Below, one piece after another: positions 8,114 to 16,675 of a stretch of DNA of 64,000 bases (positions are counted from its first letter, which is position 1; each line of letters starts with the position of its first letter). The DNA comes from Corynebacterium imitans. Lineage in GTDB: Bacteria > Actinomycetota > Actinomycetes > Mycobacteriales > Mycobacteriaceae. Made by a program: the position numbers and the translations under genes. The DNA is taken from positions 757,660-821,659 of the forward strand of contig NZ_CP009211.1 of the NCBI RefSeq assembly GCF_000739455.1, given 5' to 3'. The notes under the pieces were generated by a model that was not told the DNA's origin, made no database searches, and worked only from the letters and a program-made list of their open reading frames with translations.

Positions 8114-9082
8114 ATGGCGGGGAATGGAAAACATGTTGCCGCGATGGTGCGCAGCCATGCCGCTGGCGATGACGAGAGTTTCTATTCAGTAGCACTTCAA
8201 GTAGCTGCGCGCGAGGCTAAAGCTGGCCATCACGTGCTTGCTCGCGATATCAAGAAGGCCGTCGACGCTTCCCGGGAACGCGCGCCGATTGGGAACGTCA
8301 CGCCGCTTGCGCAGCCACGTGGGGAACTTGCTGAAATTGTGGAAGTGACCTATCCCGAAGTGCGACTTCGAGAGCTTGTGGCGCCTGCAGAACTTGATGC
8401 ACAAATCAAACAAGTTCTTGCAGAGCAACGTCAGCGAAGGATACTGCTCGACCACGGTTTTGCTCCAGCCCACAGGTTGCTTCTGGAAGGCCCTCCCGGT
8501 ACCGGAAAGACGATGACTGCAGCGGTACTCGCATCCGAACTCGCCGTCCCAATGTTTACAGTTAGGCTGGACAGCCTGCTGAGCAAGTTCATGGGGGAGA
8601 CTGCTAGCAAGCTCCGTCTTGTGTTTGATGCTGTCGCGCAGCGACGTGCCGTGTACCTGTTTGACGAGTTCGATGCCCTCGGGGGCGATCGTTCTGGGAA
8701 CGATGTTGGTGAAGCTCGCCGGATCCTTAACTCGTTTCTCGTTTTTCTAGAGGAAGCAAGTGCTGAATCCCTCGTACTTGCTGCTACAAACCACCGAGCG
8801 ATCCTGGACAAAGCTCTCTTTCGGCGCTTCGATGCGGTTCTGACATATTCATTACCTGATGCGCGTCAGTCCATCGCAGTGATGAAAGCGCGACTTGGGA
8901 CACTCGCGAGCGGCACCAGCATGGCGGGACTGGGCAACTACACAGCCGGTCTGAGCCATGCCGAGCTCGTCAAAGCTGCAGAGAGTGCTGCAAAGACGGT
9001 ATTGATGCGCGGAGAAAAGACGGTCCAGCGAGAAGATCTCATCGCTGCTCTGGCGGCCCGCCGAAAGGCAAGCCTTGGCTGA
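8114..9082 (+). CDS. AAA-family ATPase of an ATPase-subtilase pair (putative defence)
   Basis: A 322-residue protein with a classical AAA module: Walker A GPPGTGKT at residues 126-133, Walker B YLFDEFDAL with D184/E185, sensor 1 LAATNH, and arginine finger region ALFRRFD. The first 120 residues form a helical, charged domain. The ATG is preceded by AAGGGAGGTG. The gene overlaps or abuts a subtilisin-like protease gene, and both have lower G+C and more A/T-ending codons than the flanking core genes. Pairs of this kind are known in antiphage contexts (I recall the names IteA/IteS but cannot verify the match). The likely role is to act on or gate the protease; this is inference. Confidence 0.85.
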   Translation: MAGNGKHVAAMVRSHAAGDDESFYSVALQVAAREAKAGHHVLARDIKKAVDASRERAPIGNVTPLAQPRGELAEIVEVTYPEVRLRELVAPAELDAQIKQVLAEQRQRRILLDHGFAPAHRLLLEGPPGTGKTMTAAVLASELAVPMFTVRLDSLLSKFMGETASKLRLVFDAVAQRRAVYLFDEFDALGGDRSGNDVGEARRILNSFLVFLEEASAESLVLAATNHRAILDKALFRRFDAVLTYSLPDARQSIAVMKARLGTLASGTSMAGLGNYTAGLSHAELVKAAESAAKTVLMRGEKTVQREDLIAALAARRKASLG

Positions 9083-11513
9083 TATGAACCGCGGACTTGA
9101 TCACCTCTATGTGCAGGGGCATGCGGTAGACGCAAACCTGAGTCGAAAGGGCGGGCCACAGAAATCCCGGGTTCGCGACGTTGACCGCCGCGCGCATGGT
9201 ACCAGGTTGAGAGACGAAGCGGCTCGTGCGCTTGACAGGGCTGGCGAACATGAAGCGGGAACTCTGCCTAGTGATGAGGAACTGCGGGCAACTGGCACCG
9301 TCATCGTGCTTGAAGGAGAAGGATCTGCATACCCGCTGCAGAAAGATTCACTTAACGTCTATGTGGGAGGCAGAAAACGGAAACCAAAGTGGCTCTTGTT
9401 ATCCGTGCGCGGCGGACAAGACGGGCAACCGGAAAAAGCGACTGTGTGGGTTTCGGACTCCTACCGTGCCCAGTTCTTGACGATATTTGAGGACTACCTC
9501 AATGATGAAAAGAACTCTCCGAAGGGCCTGCCGAAGCGTCAGACCCTCGTCGCGAATATCTCGCGTATCCGTGAGGCAGTCCTCGAGGATCTGTGGACTT
9601 CGGAGTCACAGCCGCAGAAGTCGGACTTTCAATGGTGGGAACTTTGGCTTGATGCCAGCAGTGAGCACCTCGCAGCCTGGGAACGATTCATTAGCGTGAG
9701 CGAGCTCGAAGTTCGCCAAGGCGGATTTCGTCTAGGCGACCGTCTCGTGGTTTGGGTCAAAGCCAAGTGGGAGCAACTGCAAGTACTCCCGTTTATGTCA
9801 GTTCCACTGGCTGAGATTCGTGAGCCACAATTCATCGATACGGTAGAGGATCTGAGCATTGATGAGCAGACTGAGTACGTTCAGGATCTTGCCTACCGCA
9901 ACATCCGACCCCATAAAGTTGCACCATCGGTTTGTGTCCTCGACACAGGGGTTTTGCGTACCCACGTGCTTCTGAAGGATGCTTTAGACCCGACTGACCA
10001 CCACTCAATTTTCGGCGGCTCGGGTACAGATGTTCACCCGAACGGTCACGGCACGGCGATGGCTGGTCTAGCACTGTTCGGGAACATCGATCCGTTGCTC
10101 ATTGGGAAGAACACTGTTTCGCTTCGACACCGGTTGGAATCAGTTCGGATGTACTCCGGAAAAGGGGAGCGGCAGATCGGCCCCATCGACTACGGCACTG
10201 CCACGACTGATGCAGTCAATATCCCAGAGATCACCAACCCAGACGGTAAGAGGGCGTTTTGCCTGGCGCTGAGCACTAAGCCTGACTCTCCTGGGGAGCC
10301 AACACTTTGGTCTGCATCAGTCGACGCATTGGCAGCAGGTGTCGAAATTGGTCGTGAGGGGGATGAACTCCAGCTGTTGTCGACTCCAGAACATGACTCT
10401 TCTCGACTTTTCGTAGTTGCGGCAGGAAATGTGAGCAGTTGGGCAACTGACTACCGCACGAATTCCCAGAATTCTCCGATCCAGGACCCTGCGCAAGCGT
10501 GGAATGCCCTTACCGTTGGTGCGTACACCGAACTCACCCACGGCCCATCCCACCCGCAGTACGCGGGATGGAAGACCGTGGCTGCGTCAGGAGATATTTC
10601 ACCGCATACGACAACCTCACTCCATTTTGATACGCACCGCTGGCCGGTTAAGCCGGATATCTGTATGGAAGGGGGCAACGTGCTGACAGATGGTGACAGA
10701 ATGTTCGAGCCCAAGATACCGTCGCTTTCGCTGCGTACAACGGGACACCGCACCAACGTAGCATTGGTCTCAGCCAACGCCACGAGTGCTGCGACCGCAC
10801 AAGCATCGCGTCTAGCAGCCCTAGCGATGGAGCGCTACCCCTCGTACTGGCCAGAAACAGTCCGTGGTCTCTTGCCTCATGTCGCAGAGTGGACGGATTC
10901 GATGCGGCAACAGCTCGATGCAGAAACCACGAAGAATGGCCGTCAGATGCTTCTTCGCCAGTTTGGGTGGGGCGTGCCATCGGAGGAGGCTGTGCTGAAC
11001 TCGGCGCGCAGTGCCGTCACACTTGTCACCCAAGACACCTTCGTGCCGTTCAGCGGGAGCAAATATGCCATGCGGCAGTTTCGGCTCCACGAGTTGCCAT
11101 GGCCGACCGACGTGCTCCAAAGCCTTGGGGAGGCAGAGGTGCGGCTGCGCATCACCTTGTCCTACTTCATTGAGCCCTCTGCTTCACGGCGAGGATGGAA
11201 AAGCAAGTATCAGTACGCATCCCACGGCCTGCGGTTTGACCTCCAGGGGAGGATGGAAAACCAAGCTGAGTTTATTCAGCGAGTGAATAGGAATGCGGGA
11301 AACGAAGAATCCGGCGCAAAGAGTAACGAGTCAGGCCGTTGGTTCCTAGGGGAGCGGGGACGGCACCGTGGTTCTCTGCACCAAGACGAGTGGATCGGCA
11401 CGGGCGCTGAGCTCGCTCACTGTAACAACGTTGCGGTTTACCCCGTGGGTGGTTGGTGGAAAAGAACAGCCGCAAAGATCGCCGGGAACTACCCGTCCGG
11501 TATGCGCTTCTGA
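9075..11513 (+). CDS. S8 subtilisin-like serine protease of the ATPase-subtilase pair
   Basis: An 812-residue protein, predicted cytoplasmic since no signal peptide or membrane helix is present. The subtilase triad is complete: D290 in LDTG, H325 in NGHGTAMAG, S571 in TSAAT, with oxyanion N452 in VVAAGN. The serine motif lacks the usual GTSMA glycine and reads NATSAAT. About 280 residues before and 200 after the protease core have no recognised domain. The TTG at 9075 has AAAGG six bases upstream and overlaps the ATPase stop by eight bases; the ATG at 9084 is an alternative start. The tight linkage implies joint function, probably protease activity controlled by the ATPase during phage or plasmid attack. 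Confidence 0.85.
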   Translation: MADMNRGLDHLYVQGHAVDANLSRKGGPQKSRVRDVDRRAHGTRLRDEAARALDRAGEHEAGTLPSDEELRATGTVIVLEGEGSAYPLQKDSLNVYVGGRKRKPKWLLLSVRGGQDGQPEKATVWVSDSYRAQFLTIFEDYLNDEKNSPKGLPKRQTLVANISRIREAVLEDLWTSESQPQKSDFQWWELWLDASSEHLAAWERFISVSELEVRQGGFRLGDRLVVWVKAKWEQLQVLPFMSVPLAEIREPQFIDTVEDLSIDEQTEYVQDLAYRNIRPHKVAPSVCVLDTGVLRTHVLLKDALDPTDHHSIFGGSGTDVHPNGHGTAMAGLALFGNIDPLLIGKNTVSLRHRLESVRMYSGKGERQIGPIDYGTATTDAVNIPEITNPDGKRAFCLALSTKPDSPGEPTLWSASVDALAAGVEIGREGDELQLLSTPEHDSSRLFVVAAGNVSSWATDYRTNSQNSPIQDPAQAWNALTVGAYTELTHGPSHPQYAGWKTVAASGDISPHTTTSLHFDTHRWPVKPDICMEGGNVLTDGDRMFEPKIPSLSLRTTGHRTNVALVSANATSAATAQASRLAALAMERYPSYWPETVRGLLPHVAEWTDSMRQQLDAETTKNGRQMLLRQFGWGVPSEEAVLNSARSAVTLVTQDTFVPFSGSKYAMRQFRLHELPWPTDVLQSLGEAEVRLRITLSYFIEPSASRRGWKSKYQYASHGLRFDLQGRMENQAEFIQRVNRNAGNEESGAKSNESGRWFLGERGRHRGSLHQDEWIGTGAELAHCNNVAVYPVGGWWKRTAAKIAGNYPSGMRF

Positions 11514-11687
11514 TTTCGCTGAAAACTCAGGAACAAGAAGTGGATCTCTATACTCCGATCGCAGCCCAGCTCCAGATACCGGTTCCAACGACGATTACTA
11601 CGTAGCCCCGCAGGCTCCCACGTTTGCCGCAAAGCGATACGTCGCCGTATCCTTGCACCGCTATTACCGGCCTGACAGGAGGACCCC

Positions 11688-12296
11688 GTGACCACTGATA
11701 AGCTTCGCCGCGCAGTCCTTGTCGTTGCGCTGCTGAACCTCGCCTACTTCTTCGTGGAGTTTATCGCCGCGCTGGCGATTGGGTCGGCGTCGCTTGCCGC
11801 GGATTCCGCCGACTTCCTCGAGGACACAGCGATTAATCTGCTCGTCTTCTTCGCGGTGGCGTGGCCTGCGCACCGCCGCCGGGTGGCCGGCAGCGTGCTT
11901 GCTGGGCTGATCCTCATTCCGACGGTCGCGGCGATCGTCATGGTGGTGACCAAGATCCTCAACCCTGTCCCGCCTTCGCCGGAGGGGCTGACCGGCGTGG
12001 CGCTGGGCGCGTTGGCAGTCAACCTCATTTGCGCGGTGATCCTGCTCAAGCTGCGTGACCAGGGATCCTCGCTGGCGAAGGGAGCGTGGCTGGCTGCGCG
12101 CAACGACGCGCTGGCGAACGTGCTCATCATCGTCGCGGGCCTGCTCACCTTCGTATGGCCGACTGCCTGGTTCGACATCGTGGTCGGGGCGATCATCGCC
12201 GCGATCAACCTTTCGGCGGCTAAGGAAGTGTGGGAGGAGTCCCGCGAGGAGCACGCCTCGGTGGAGGAGGCCTTCGAGGATATGGGCGAGTGCTAG
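11688..12296 (+). CDS. Cation diffusion facilitator-family transporter
   Basis: A 202-residue membrane protein with about six helices. The first two helices carry the CDF pattern: SASLAADSADFLEDT contains the DxxxD metal site at the end of helix 2, and ARNDALAN (about residues 139-146) resembles the second metal pair in helix 5. Members export Zn2+ or other divalent cations. The C-terminal cytoplasmic domain is reduced to a short acidic tail, shorter than in classical CDF proteins. The GTG start at 11688 follows CAGGAGGA. It converges with tagI, the two stops sharing the bases CTAG. Confidence 0.8.
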   Translation: MTTDKLRRAVLVVALLNLAYFFVEFIAALAIGSASLAADSADFLEDTAINLLVFFAVAWPAHRRRVAGSVLAGLILIPTVAAIVMVVTKILNPVPPSPEGLTGVALGALAVNLICAVILLKLRDQGSSLAKGAWLAARNDALANVLIIVAGLLTFVWPTAWFDIVVGAIIAAINLSAAKEVWEESREEHASVEEAFEDMGEC

Positions 12297-12907
12297 TCGC
12301 CCCACACTCCGGATGCGCCGCGTCGCCAGGTGCCGACGAGGTTGGTATCCACGATGCCGACGGACTCCATGAGCGCGTACATGGTCACCGGGCCGACGAA
12401 GGTAAAGCCCCGCTTCTTCAGATCTCGTGCCAGTGCCTTCGATTCGGGCGAGAAAGTGGGCACTTCTTCTGCCGTGCGTGGACGCGGGGTGGCCTCGGGC
12501 TTGTATGACCAGATGAGTTCGCCGAGGTGCGTGCCCTCGTCGCGAAGCGCAACGGTCGCTTTCGCGTTCGTGATGGCGGCGTTGAGTTTTTGCCGGTTGC
12601 GGATCAGCGACGCGTTGTCCATCAGGTGATCAATCGATTCCATCGCGGCGACCTTGTCCGGATCGAACCCGAAGAAGGCCTCGCGGAAGGCCTCGCGCTT
12701 GGACAGAATGAGACGCCAGGACAGTCCGACTTGGAATCCTTCGAGGCAGAGGCGCTCGAAGAGCGACGCTTCGTCGAAAAGCGGCATGCCCCACTCGGTG
12801 TCATAGTAGGTGCGCAGCAGCGGGTCGGTGGCGGCCCAGGGTGGGCGCACCAGGCCGTCGTCGCAGGTGATGGGCAGGGACTTGGGTTCTTCGTAGAAAT
12901 TGTTCAT
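12293..12907 (-). CDS. tagI: DNA-3-methyladenine glycosylase I
   Basis: A 204-residue base-excision repair enzyme. RPPWAATDPLLRTYYDTEWGMPLFDE and the following FERLCLEGFQVGLSW segments are diagnostic of Tag, and the C-terminal FTFVGPVTMYALMESVG completes the HhH-like fold. It removes 3-methyladenine from alkylated DNA. The cysteine and histidine residues of the usual zinc site at the N-terminus are partly replaced, as C is present in ITCDDG. A second glycosylase of the unrelated AAG family is encoded at 30161-30724. Confidence 0.92.
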   Translation of the reverse strand: MNNFYEEPKSLPITCDDGLVRPPWAATDPLLRTYYDTEWGMPLFDEASLFERLCLEGFQVGLSWRLILSKREAFREAFFGFDPDKVAAMESIDHLMDNASLIRNRQKLNAAITNAKATVALRDEGTHLGELIWSYKPEATPRPRTAEEVPTFSPESKALARDLKKRGFTFVGPVTMYALMESVGIVDTNLVGTWRRGASGVWGD

Positions 12908-12946
12908 ATATATTTGACTCAATTTATGGCGCTTCGGTTCCATCGG

Positions 12947-12959
12947 TAGGGTAATTGGC
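12947..12959 (+). promoter_or_regulatory. Likely leaderless promoter of the DoxX gene
   Basis: TAGGGT at 12947-12952 lies seven bases before the ATG at 12960, with no ribosome binding site between. Confidence 0.5.
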
Positions 12960-13367
12960 ATGAACAGGCCCGCCGTTCGAGACTTCGCCCTCCTGCTGAT
13001 GCGCCTGGTCGTTGGGGCAGTTTTCATCGCCCACGGCTACCAGCATTGGTTCGCCTCCGGTATGAGCGCAACCGCCCAGGAATTCGCCCGCTTTGGCGTG
13101 CCGCAGCCTACCTTAAGCGCCTACGTCGCTGGGACCGTGGAGCTTATCGGCGGCACTTTCCTGGTGATCGGCCTGCTCACTACGATCGCTGCGTCGTTGC
13201 TGCTCTTGCTCACTGTCGCAGCCACCTACTTTGTGCACCTGGGCAACGGTTTCTTCGTCGCCGACGGGGGCATGGAGTACACCTTGGTGCTTGCCGCGGC
13301 GCTGTTCTCGCTCGTGGTCTTCGGTACCGGCCGCGCGAGCTTGGATGGGGTGTTGACCCGTGATTAG
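12960..13367 (+). CDS. DoxX-family membrane protein
   Basis: A 135-residue protein with four predicted helices and the DoxX opening LLMRLVVGAVFIAHGYQHW (residues about 10-28). The family includes subunits of quinone-linked and thiosulfate oxidation systems and the mycobacterial membrane oxidoreductase complex, but most members have no assigned reaction. It overlaps the next gene by eight bases, so the two are probably made together. Confidence 0.85.
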   Translation: MNRPAVRDFALLLMRLVVGAVFIAHGYQHWFASGMSATAQEFARFGVPQPTLSAYVAGTVELIGGTFLVIGLLTTIAASLLLLLTVAATYFVHLGNGFFVADGGMEYTLVLAAALFSLVVFGTGRASLDGVLTRD

Positions 13368-14001
13368 CCACGAACAAGTCCAGGCCGCGCTCTCGGCGCG
13401 CATCGACGGCGAGGCACCGGGCCTCGAGGACTCGCTTATCGACGCCCACCTGGCCTCCTGCGCCGAGTGCACCGCTTTCTGGGAACGCTCGCTCGCGCTC
13501 TCGGAAAAGGTGCGATTCGCTGAGGTCGACGGCGGGATGGCCCCGCCGGGCGACCTGTCCAAAGTGATCCTGGCCGGGGTGGATGAGAAGTGGCGCAAGC
13601 TGGCGCAGCGTCGTCTGGTGACCCTGGCGATTGGGCGAATTATCCTCGTCATCGCCGCGCTCGTGTGGGCCTGGTGGGCGGTGCAACCACTGCTGGGCAC
13701 TGATGCGTCGGATGGGCTGATGACCTCGACCGCGGCGGTGCGCTTCGGCGTGGCGCTCGCGCTTGGAGTCAGTGCGTGGCGGCCGCGGCAGATCCCCGGC
13801 GTGCTCCTCATCGTGGGCACGATGTTCACCTTTACCGCGGGCTTCGCGGTGCGCGACTGGGTCCTCTCCATCGGCGAGTTCGTCCCCAGCATCGTGTTTA
13901 TCCCCCTGTTTACGCTGCTGGGACTGGTGTGGACCTGGGTGGCGGACCGCGGCATTGAGATCCGCCGCGCCTGGCACCTGCTCGACGCTAACCCGAGCTA
14001 G
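13360..14001 (+). CDS. zf-HC2 zinc-finger membrane protein (anti-sigma-like)
   Basis: A 213-residue protein. The first 70 residues contain HLASCAEC (about residues 28-35), the H-x3-C-x2-C zinc motif of anti-sigma factors. The rest has four hydrophobic helices between about residues 85 and 200. No sigma factor gene is adjacent; instead the gene overlaps the DoxX gene. The GTG at 13360 is the only start consistent with a complete zinc domain. It may sense a signal through the membrane segment, but the partner is unknown. Confidence 0.75.
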   Translation: MISHEQVQAALSARIDGEAPGLEDSLIDAHLASCAECTAFWERSLALSEKVRFAEVDGGMAPPGDLSKVILAGVDEKWRKLAQRRLVTLAIGRIILVIAALVWAWWAVQPLLGTDASDGLMTSTAAVRFGVALALGVSAWRPRQIPGVLLIVGTMFTFTAGFAVRDWVLSIGEFVPSIVFIPLFTLLGLVWTWVADRGIEIRRAWHLLDANPS

Positions 14002-14005
14002 TGCG

Positions 14006-15610
14006 CTACTTCCAGCTGGGCAGCCACATCAGCGACTGGAAGTAGCCTTCCGGGATCATGTAGCCGTAGAAGATGGGCGAGAAGTAGAGGAAGTTGGCCA
14101 CGACCAGCGCGAGGTAGGCAAGCACCGCCAGTTGGCCCGAGCGCAAGTCAGCCCCCGCTACTCGACGCACGAACGCGTTGCCGGTGGGCGCGCCCTTCTT
14201 CGCAATGTTGCCAAGCGCAAGTCCGAGCAGCACTGCGGTAAACGGCACCAGGGCGGTGGCGTAGAAGAAGTACATCTGGCGGTCAAAGGCAGCCAGCCAG
14301 GGCAGGAAACCGGCCATGAACGCCACGAGTGGCAGGATGACGCGGTAGTCGCGGCGGGTGACCCACACCCACGCAGCCCACAGCAGGACCGGGATGGTCA
14401 GCCACCAGATCGCGGGCGTGCCGAAGAGGTAGATCATCTCCCGGCACGTGTTGCCATTACCACAGCTCAAGTCGGTGTTGGAGTAGTAGAGGATCGGACG
14501 CGAGGCGACCAGCCAGGCCCAGGGCTTGGAATCCCACGGGTGGGAGTGGCCGGAAGACGAGGTCAGCGAGCCGTGGAACTCGAGAACCGAGAAGTGGTAG
14601 TAGAGCCATTCCGCTGCCGGCGAGGGCAGGGAGGTCAGCCACGGCCAATCAGAGTTCGCCACGGTGCCGTCTGCGACCGAGTGGCGGTACACCGAGGTCT
14701 CGGAGGCGAACCAGGCGCGCCAGGACCAGATGTACAGCAGCGCTGGAACCAGCACGATCGAAGCAAGCGCGGAGGGCACATCGCGCAGCAGTGCACCCGC
14801 CAGCGGCTTTTCCACGCCGTAGCGCTTGCGCAGCCACAGGTCCCAAAATGCCGAAAGCAGCCCATAAAACGCGATGTAGTACAGGCCCGACCACTTCACC
14901 CCAAGCGCCAGGCCGAGCAGCACGCCTGTGGCGAAGCGCCACCAGCGGAAACCGAGGCGTGGGCCGAGCGGGCCCGCGTCATCTAACTTGCCCGTGAGGT
15001 AGGCGTCGTGCCACCGCCTATGCACCTGCTGCATGTCGCCGGCCAGCGTCCAGGCCGCGGCCACGACGAAGAAGACCTGGAACATGTCGAGCATGCCGAA
15101 TTTGGCGGCGACCAGCAGCACCCCGTCGAAAAGCGCAATGGTGCCCGCGAAGATACCGATGGTGGTGGACTGGCTCAGTCGGCGCGCAATGAGGAAGACA
15201 AGCACGATGGTCGCCGCCCCGAAAAGCGCGGTAAACAGGCGCCAGCCTAGTGGTGTGTAGCCGAAGAACTGCTCGCCCCACGCCAGCAGTTGTTTGCCCA
15301 GCGGCGGGTGCACGACCAGGCCGTAGCCTGGGTTGGACTCGATACCGCCGAGTACCGGGTTGATGTAATCGCGGACCATGTCCCAGGCCTGCGGCACGTA
15401 GTGCTTCTCATCAAAGACCGGCGTGCCCTCAGAGGTGGGCTGCGTCAGGCCGAGGAAGCGGGTAAAGAGCGCCAAGACCCCGATCACGCTCGCAGCGATC
15501 GTGTCGCGCCGGGCCCACGGCACCGTGTTTGGCGCGGCGGGTTCGGGGCGCTTTGGCCGCCAACGCTTCGCGGCAGGGGCTGGGGCAGCGGGGGACACTT
15601 GGGTACTCAC
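14006..15610 (-). CDS. pmt: Protein O-mannosyltransferase (GT39)
   Basis: A 534-residue polytopic membrane enzyme that transfers mannose from polyprenyl phosphomannose to Ser/Thr of secreted proteins. The first external loop has the catalytic acidic pair in VFDEKHYVPQAW (about residues 65-76), and HPPLGKQLLAWGEQFFG (about 100-116) is another PMT signature. About eleven hydrophobic segments follow. Start GTG at 15610, behind a TAAGAT -10 element. In C. glutamicum PMT modifies proteins including Rpf2, also encoded here. It is divergent from rsmI, the usual arrangement. Confidence 0.93.
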   Translation of the reverse strand: MSTQVSPAAPAPAAKRWRPKRPEPAAPNTVPWARRDTIAASVIGVLALFTRFLGLTQPTSEGTPVFDEKHYVPQAWDMVRDYINPVLGGIESNPGYGLVVHPPLGKQLLAWGEQFFGYTPLGWRLFTALFGAATIVLVFLIARRLSQSTTIGIFAGTIALFDGVLLVAAKFGMLDMFQVFFVVAAAWTLAGDMQQVHRRWHDAYLTGKLDDAGPLGPRLGFRWWRFATGVLLGLALGVKWSGLYYIAFYGLLSAFWDLWLRKRYGVEKPLAGALLRDVPSALASIVLVPALLYIWSWRAWFASETSVYRHSVADGTVANSDWPWLTSLPSPAAEWLYYHFSVLEFHGSLTSSSGHSHPWDSKPWAWLVASRPILYYSNTDLSCGNGNTCREMIYLFGTPAIWWLTIPVLLWAAWVWVTRRDYRVILPLVAFMAGFLPWLAAFDRQMYFFYATALVPFTAVLLGLALGNIAKKGAPTGNAFVRRVAGADLRSGQLAVLAYLALVVANFLYFSPIFYGYMIPEGYFQSLMWLPSWK

Positions 15611-15624
15611 GGACAAGGATCTTA
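15611..15624 (-). promoter_or_regulatory. Likely leaderless promoter of pmt
   Basis: TAAGAT on the minus strand at 15619-15624 lies eight bases before the GTG at 15610. No Shine-Dalgarno match. Confidence 0.45.
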
Positions 15625-15636
15625 CTGTGTCGTGCG

Positions 15637-15650
15637 TATGCTTGAGGTTT
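15637..15650 (+). promoter_or_regulatory. Likely leaderless promoter of rsmI
   Basis: TATGCT at 15637-15642 is eight bases before the rsmI ATG. Together with the pmt element, two divergent promoters fit in 40 bases. Confidence 0.5.
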
Positions 15651-16514
15651 ATGGTTGCCTCGACAGATCTGCCCAAAGACGCGCTCCCCACTTCGGGCGT
15701 GGTGCTCGCCGCAACCCCGCTGGGCAACATCGGTGATGCCAGCCAGCGCCTGCGCGAGATGTTAGAGCGCGCCGAGGTGATCGCCGCGGAAGATACGCGG
15801 CGGACCCGGGCGCTGGCCACAGCCTTAGGGGTGAACCCGCGCGGAAAGTTCGTCTCCAATTTTGACCACAACGAGGCCGCGCGCACCGACTCGCTGCTGC
15901 GCGCGGCGCGCTCCGGGGTGGTGCTGGTGGTCACGGACGCTGGCATGCCGATCGTGTCCGATCCGGGCCTGAACCTGGTCGCCGCGGCGCACGACGCGGG
16001 CGTCCCCGTGGCTTGCCTGCCCGGACCGAGCGCGGTGACGACGGCGCTCGCCCTGTCAGGACTCAATGTCGGGCATTTTCTTTTCGACGGCTTCGCGCCC
16101 CGCAAACCTGGTGCCAAGGACACCTGGCTGCGCTCGCTGGTGGGACAAGAGCGCGCCATCTGTTTCTTCGAGTCGCCGCACCGCACGGCGGACACTCTGG
16201 CGCGGGCAGCAGAGATCCTGGGAGCGGATCGCCGGGCCGCCGTGTGCCGCGAACTGACCAAAACCTTTGAAGAGGTCAAGCGTGGCACGCTCTCCGAGCT
16301 GGCGCAGTGGGCCGAAGAAGGCGTGCGCGGTGAAGTCACCGTGGTGATTGAGGGGGGCCGCGCCGCGGTGGAGGAACCCGCTGACCTCGTCGGGGAAGTG
16401 CTTGCTCGGGTGGAGCAAGGCGAGCGGATGAAGGATGCGTGCAAGGCCGTCGCCAAGGCGCACGGAGTGAAAACCGGCGAGTTGTACGATGAGGTGCTTG
16501 CCTCTAGGAAGTAG
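15651..16514 (+). CDS. rsmI: 16S rRNA (cytidine1402-2'-O)-methyltransferase
   Basis: A 287-residue SAM-dependent tetrapyrrole-methylase-fold enzyme that 2'-O-methylates C1402 of 16S rRNA. ATPLGNIGDASQR near the N-terminus, AAEDTRRTRAL, VVTDAGMPIVSDPG and CLPGPSAVTTALALSG are all RsmI signatures, and FFESPHR near the middle is family-specific. The longer upstream frame is ignored because it is antisense to pmt. Confidence 0.95.
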   Translation: MVASTDLPKDALPTSGVVLAATPLGNIGDASQRLREMLERAEVIAAEDTRRTRALATALGVNPRGKFVSNFDHNEAARTDSLLRAARSGVVLVVTDAGMPIVSDPGLNLVAAAHDAGVPVACLPGPSAVTTALALSGLNVGHFLFDGFAPRKPGAKDTWLRSLVGQERAICFFESPHRTADTLARAAEILGADRRAAVCRELTKTFEEVKRGTLSELAQWAEEGVRGEVTVVIEGGRAAVEEPADLVGEVLARVEQGERMKDACKAVAKAHGVKTGELYDEVLASRK

Positions 16515-16641
16515 GCCGCGCGCAGCCTGAATATATGCACACGCGCTGGGGAAATAGCGGGGGCCACCACACTTTTCCCAGAACACGGGGCTCGCCGCCG
16601 GTTCGTACTTGGACTTCATTTACGTTACCCTGCAAAAGTCA

Positions 16642-16669
16642 TATGATTTTACCGCTAAAATTCAAGGAG
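16642..16669 (+). promoter_or_regulatory. Promoter and ribosome binding site of the BCCT gene
   Basis: TATGAT at 16642-16647 is a good -10 with a TTACGT at 16619-16624 at 17 bases. AAGGAG at 16664-16669 precedes the ATG by six bases. The preceding 160 bases after rsmI contain no gene. Confidence 0.5.
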
Positions 16670-16675
16670 TGATCA

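Noticed and set aside
11550..11580. Right attachment site matching the tRNA-Ala 3' end
   Set aside because: Only AGCTCCA and a nearby GATAC match the tRNA end; too short to distinguish from chance.
14006..16570. 854-codon minus-strand frame that would extend pmt upstream
   Set aside because: The extra 320 codons are antisense to rsmI and have no PMT features; the GTG at 15610 fits the family.
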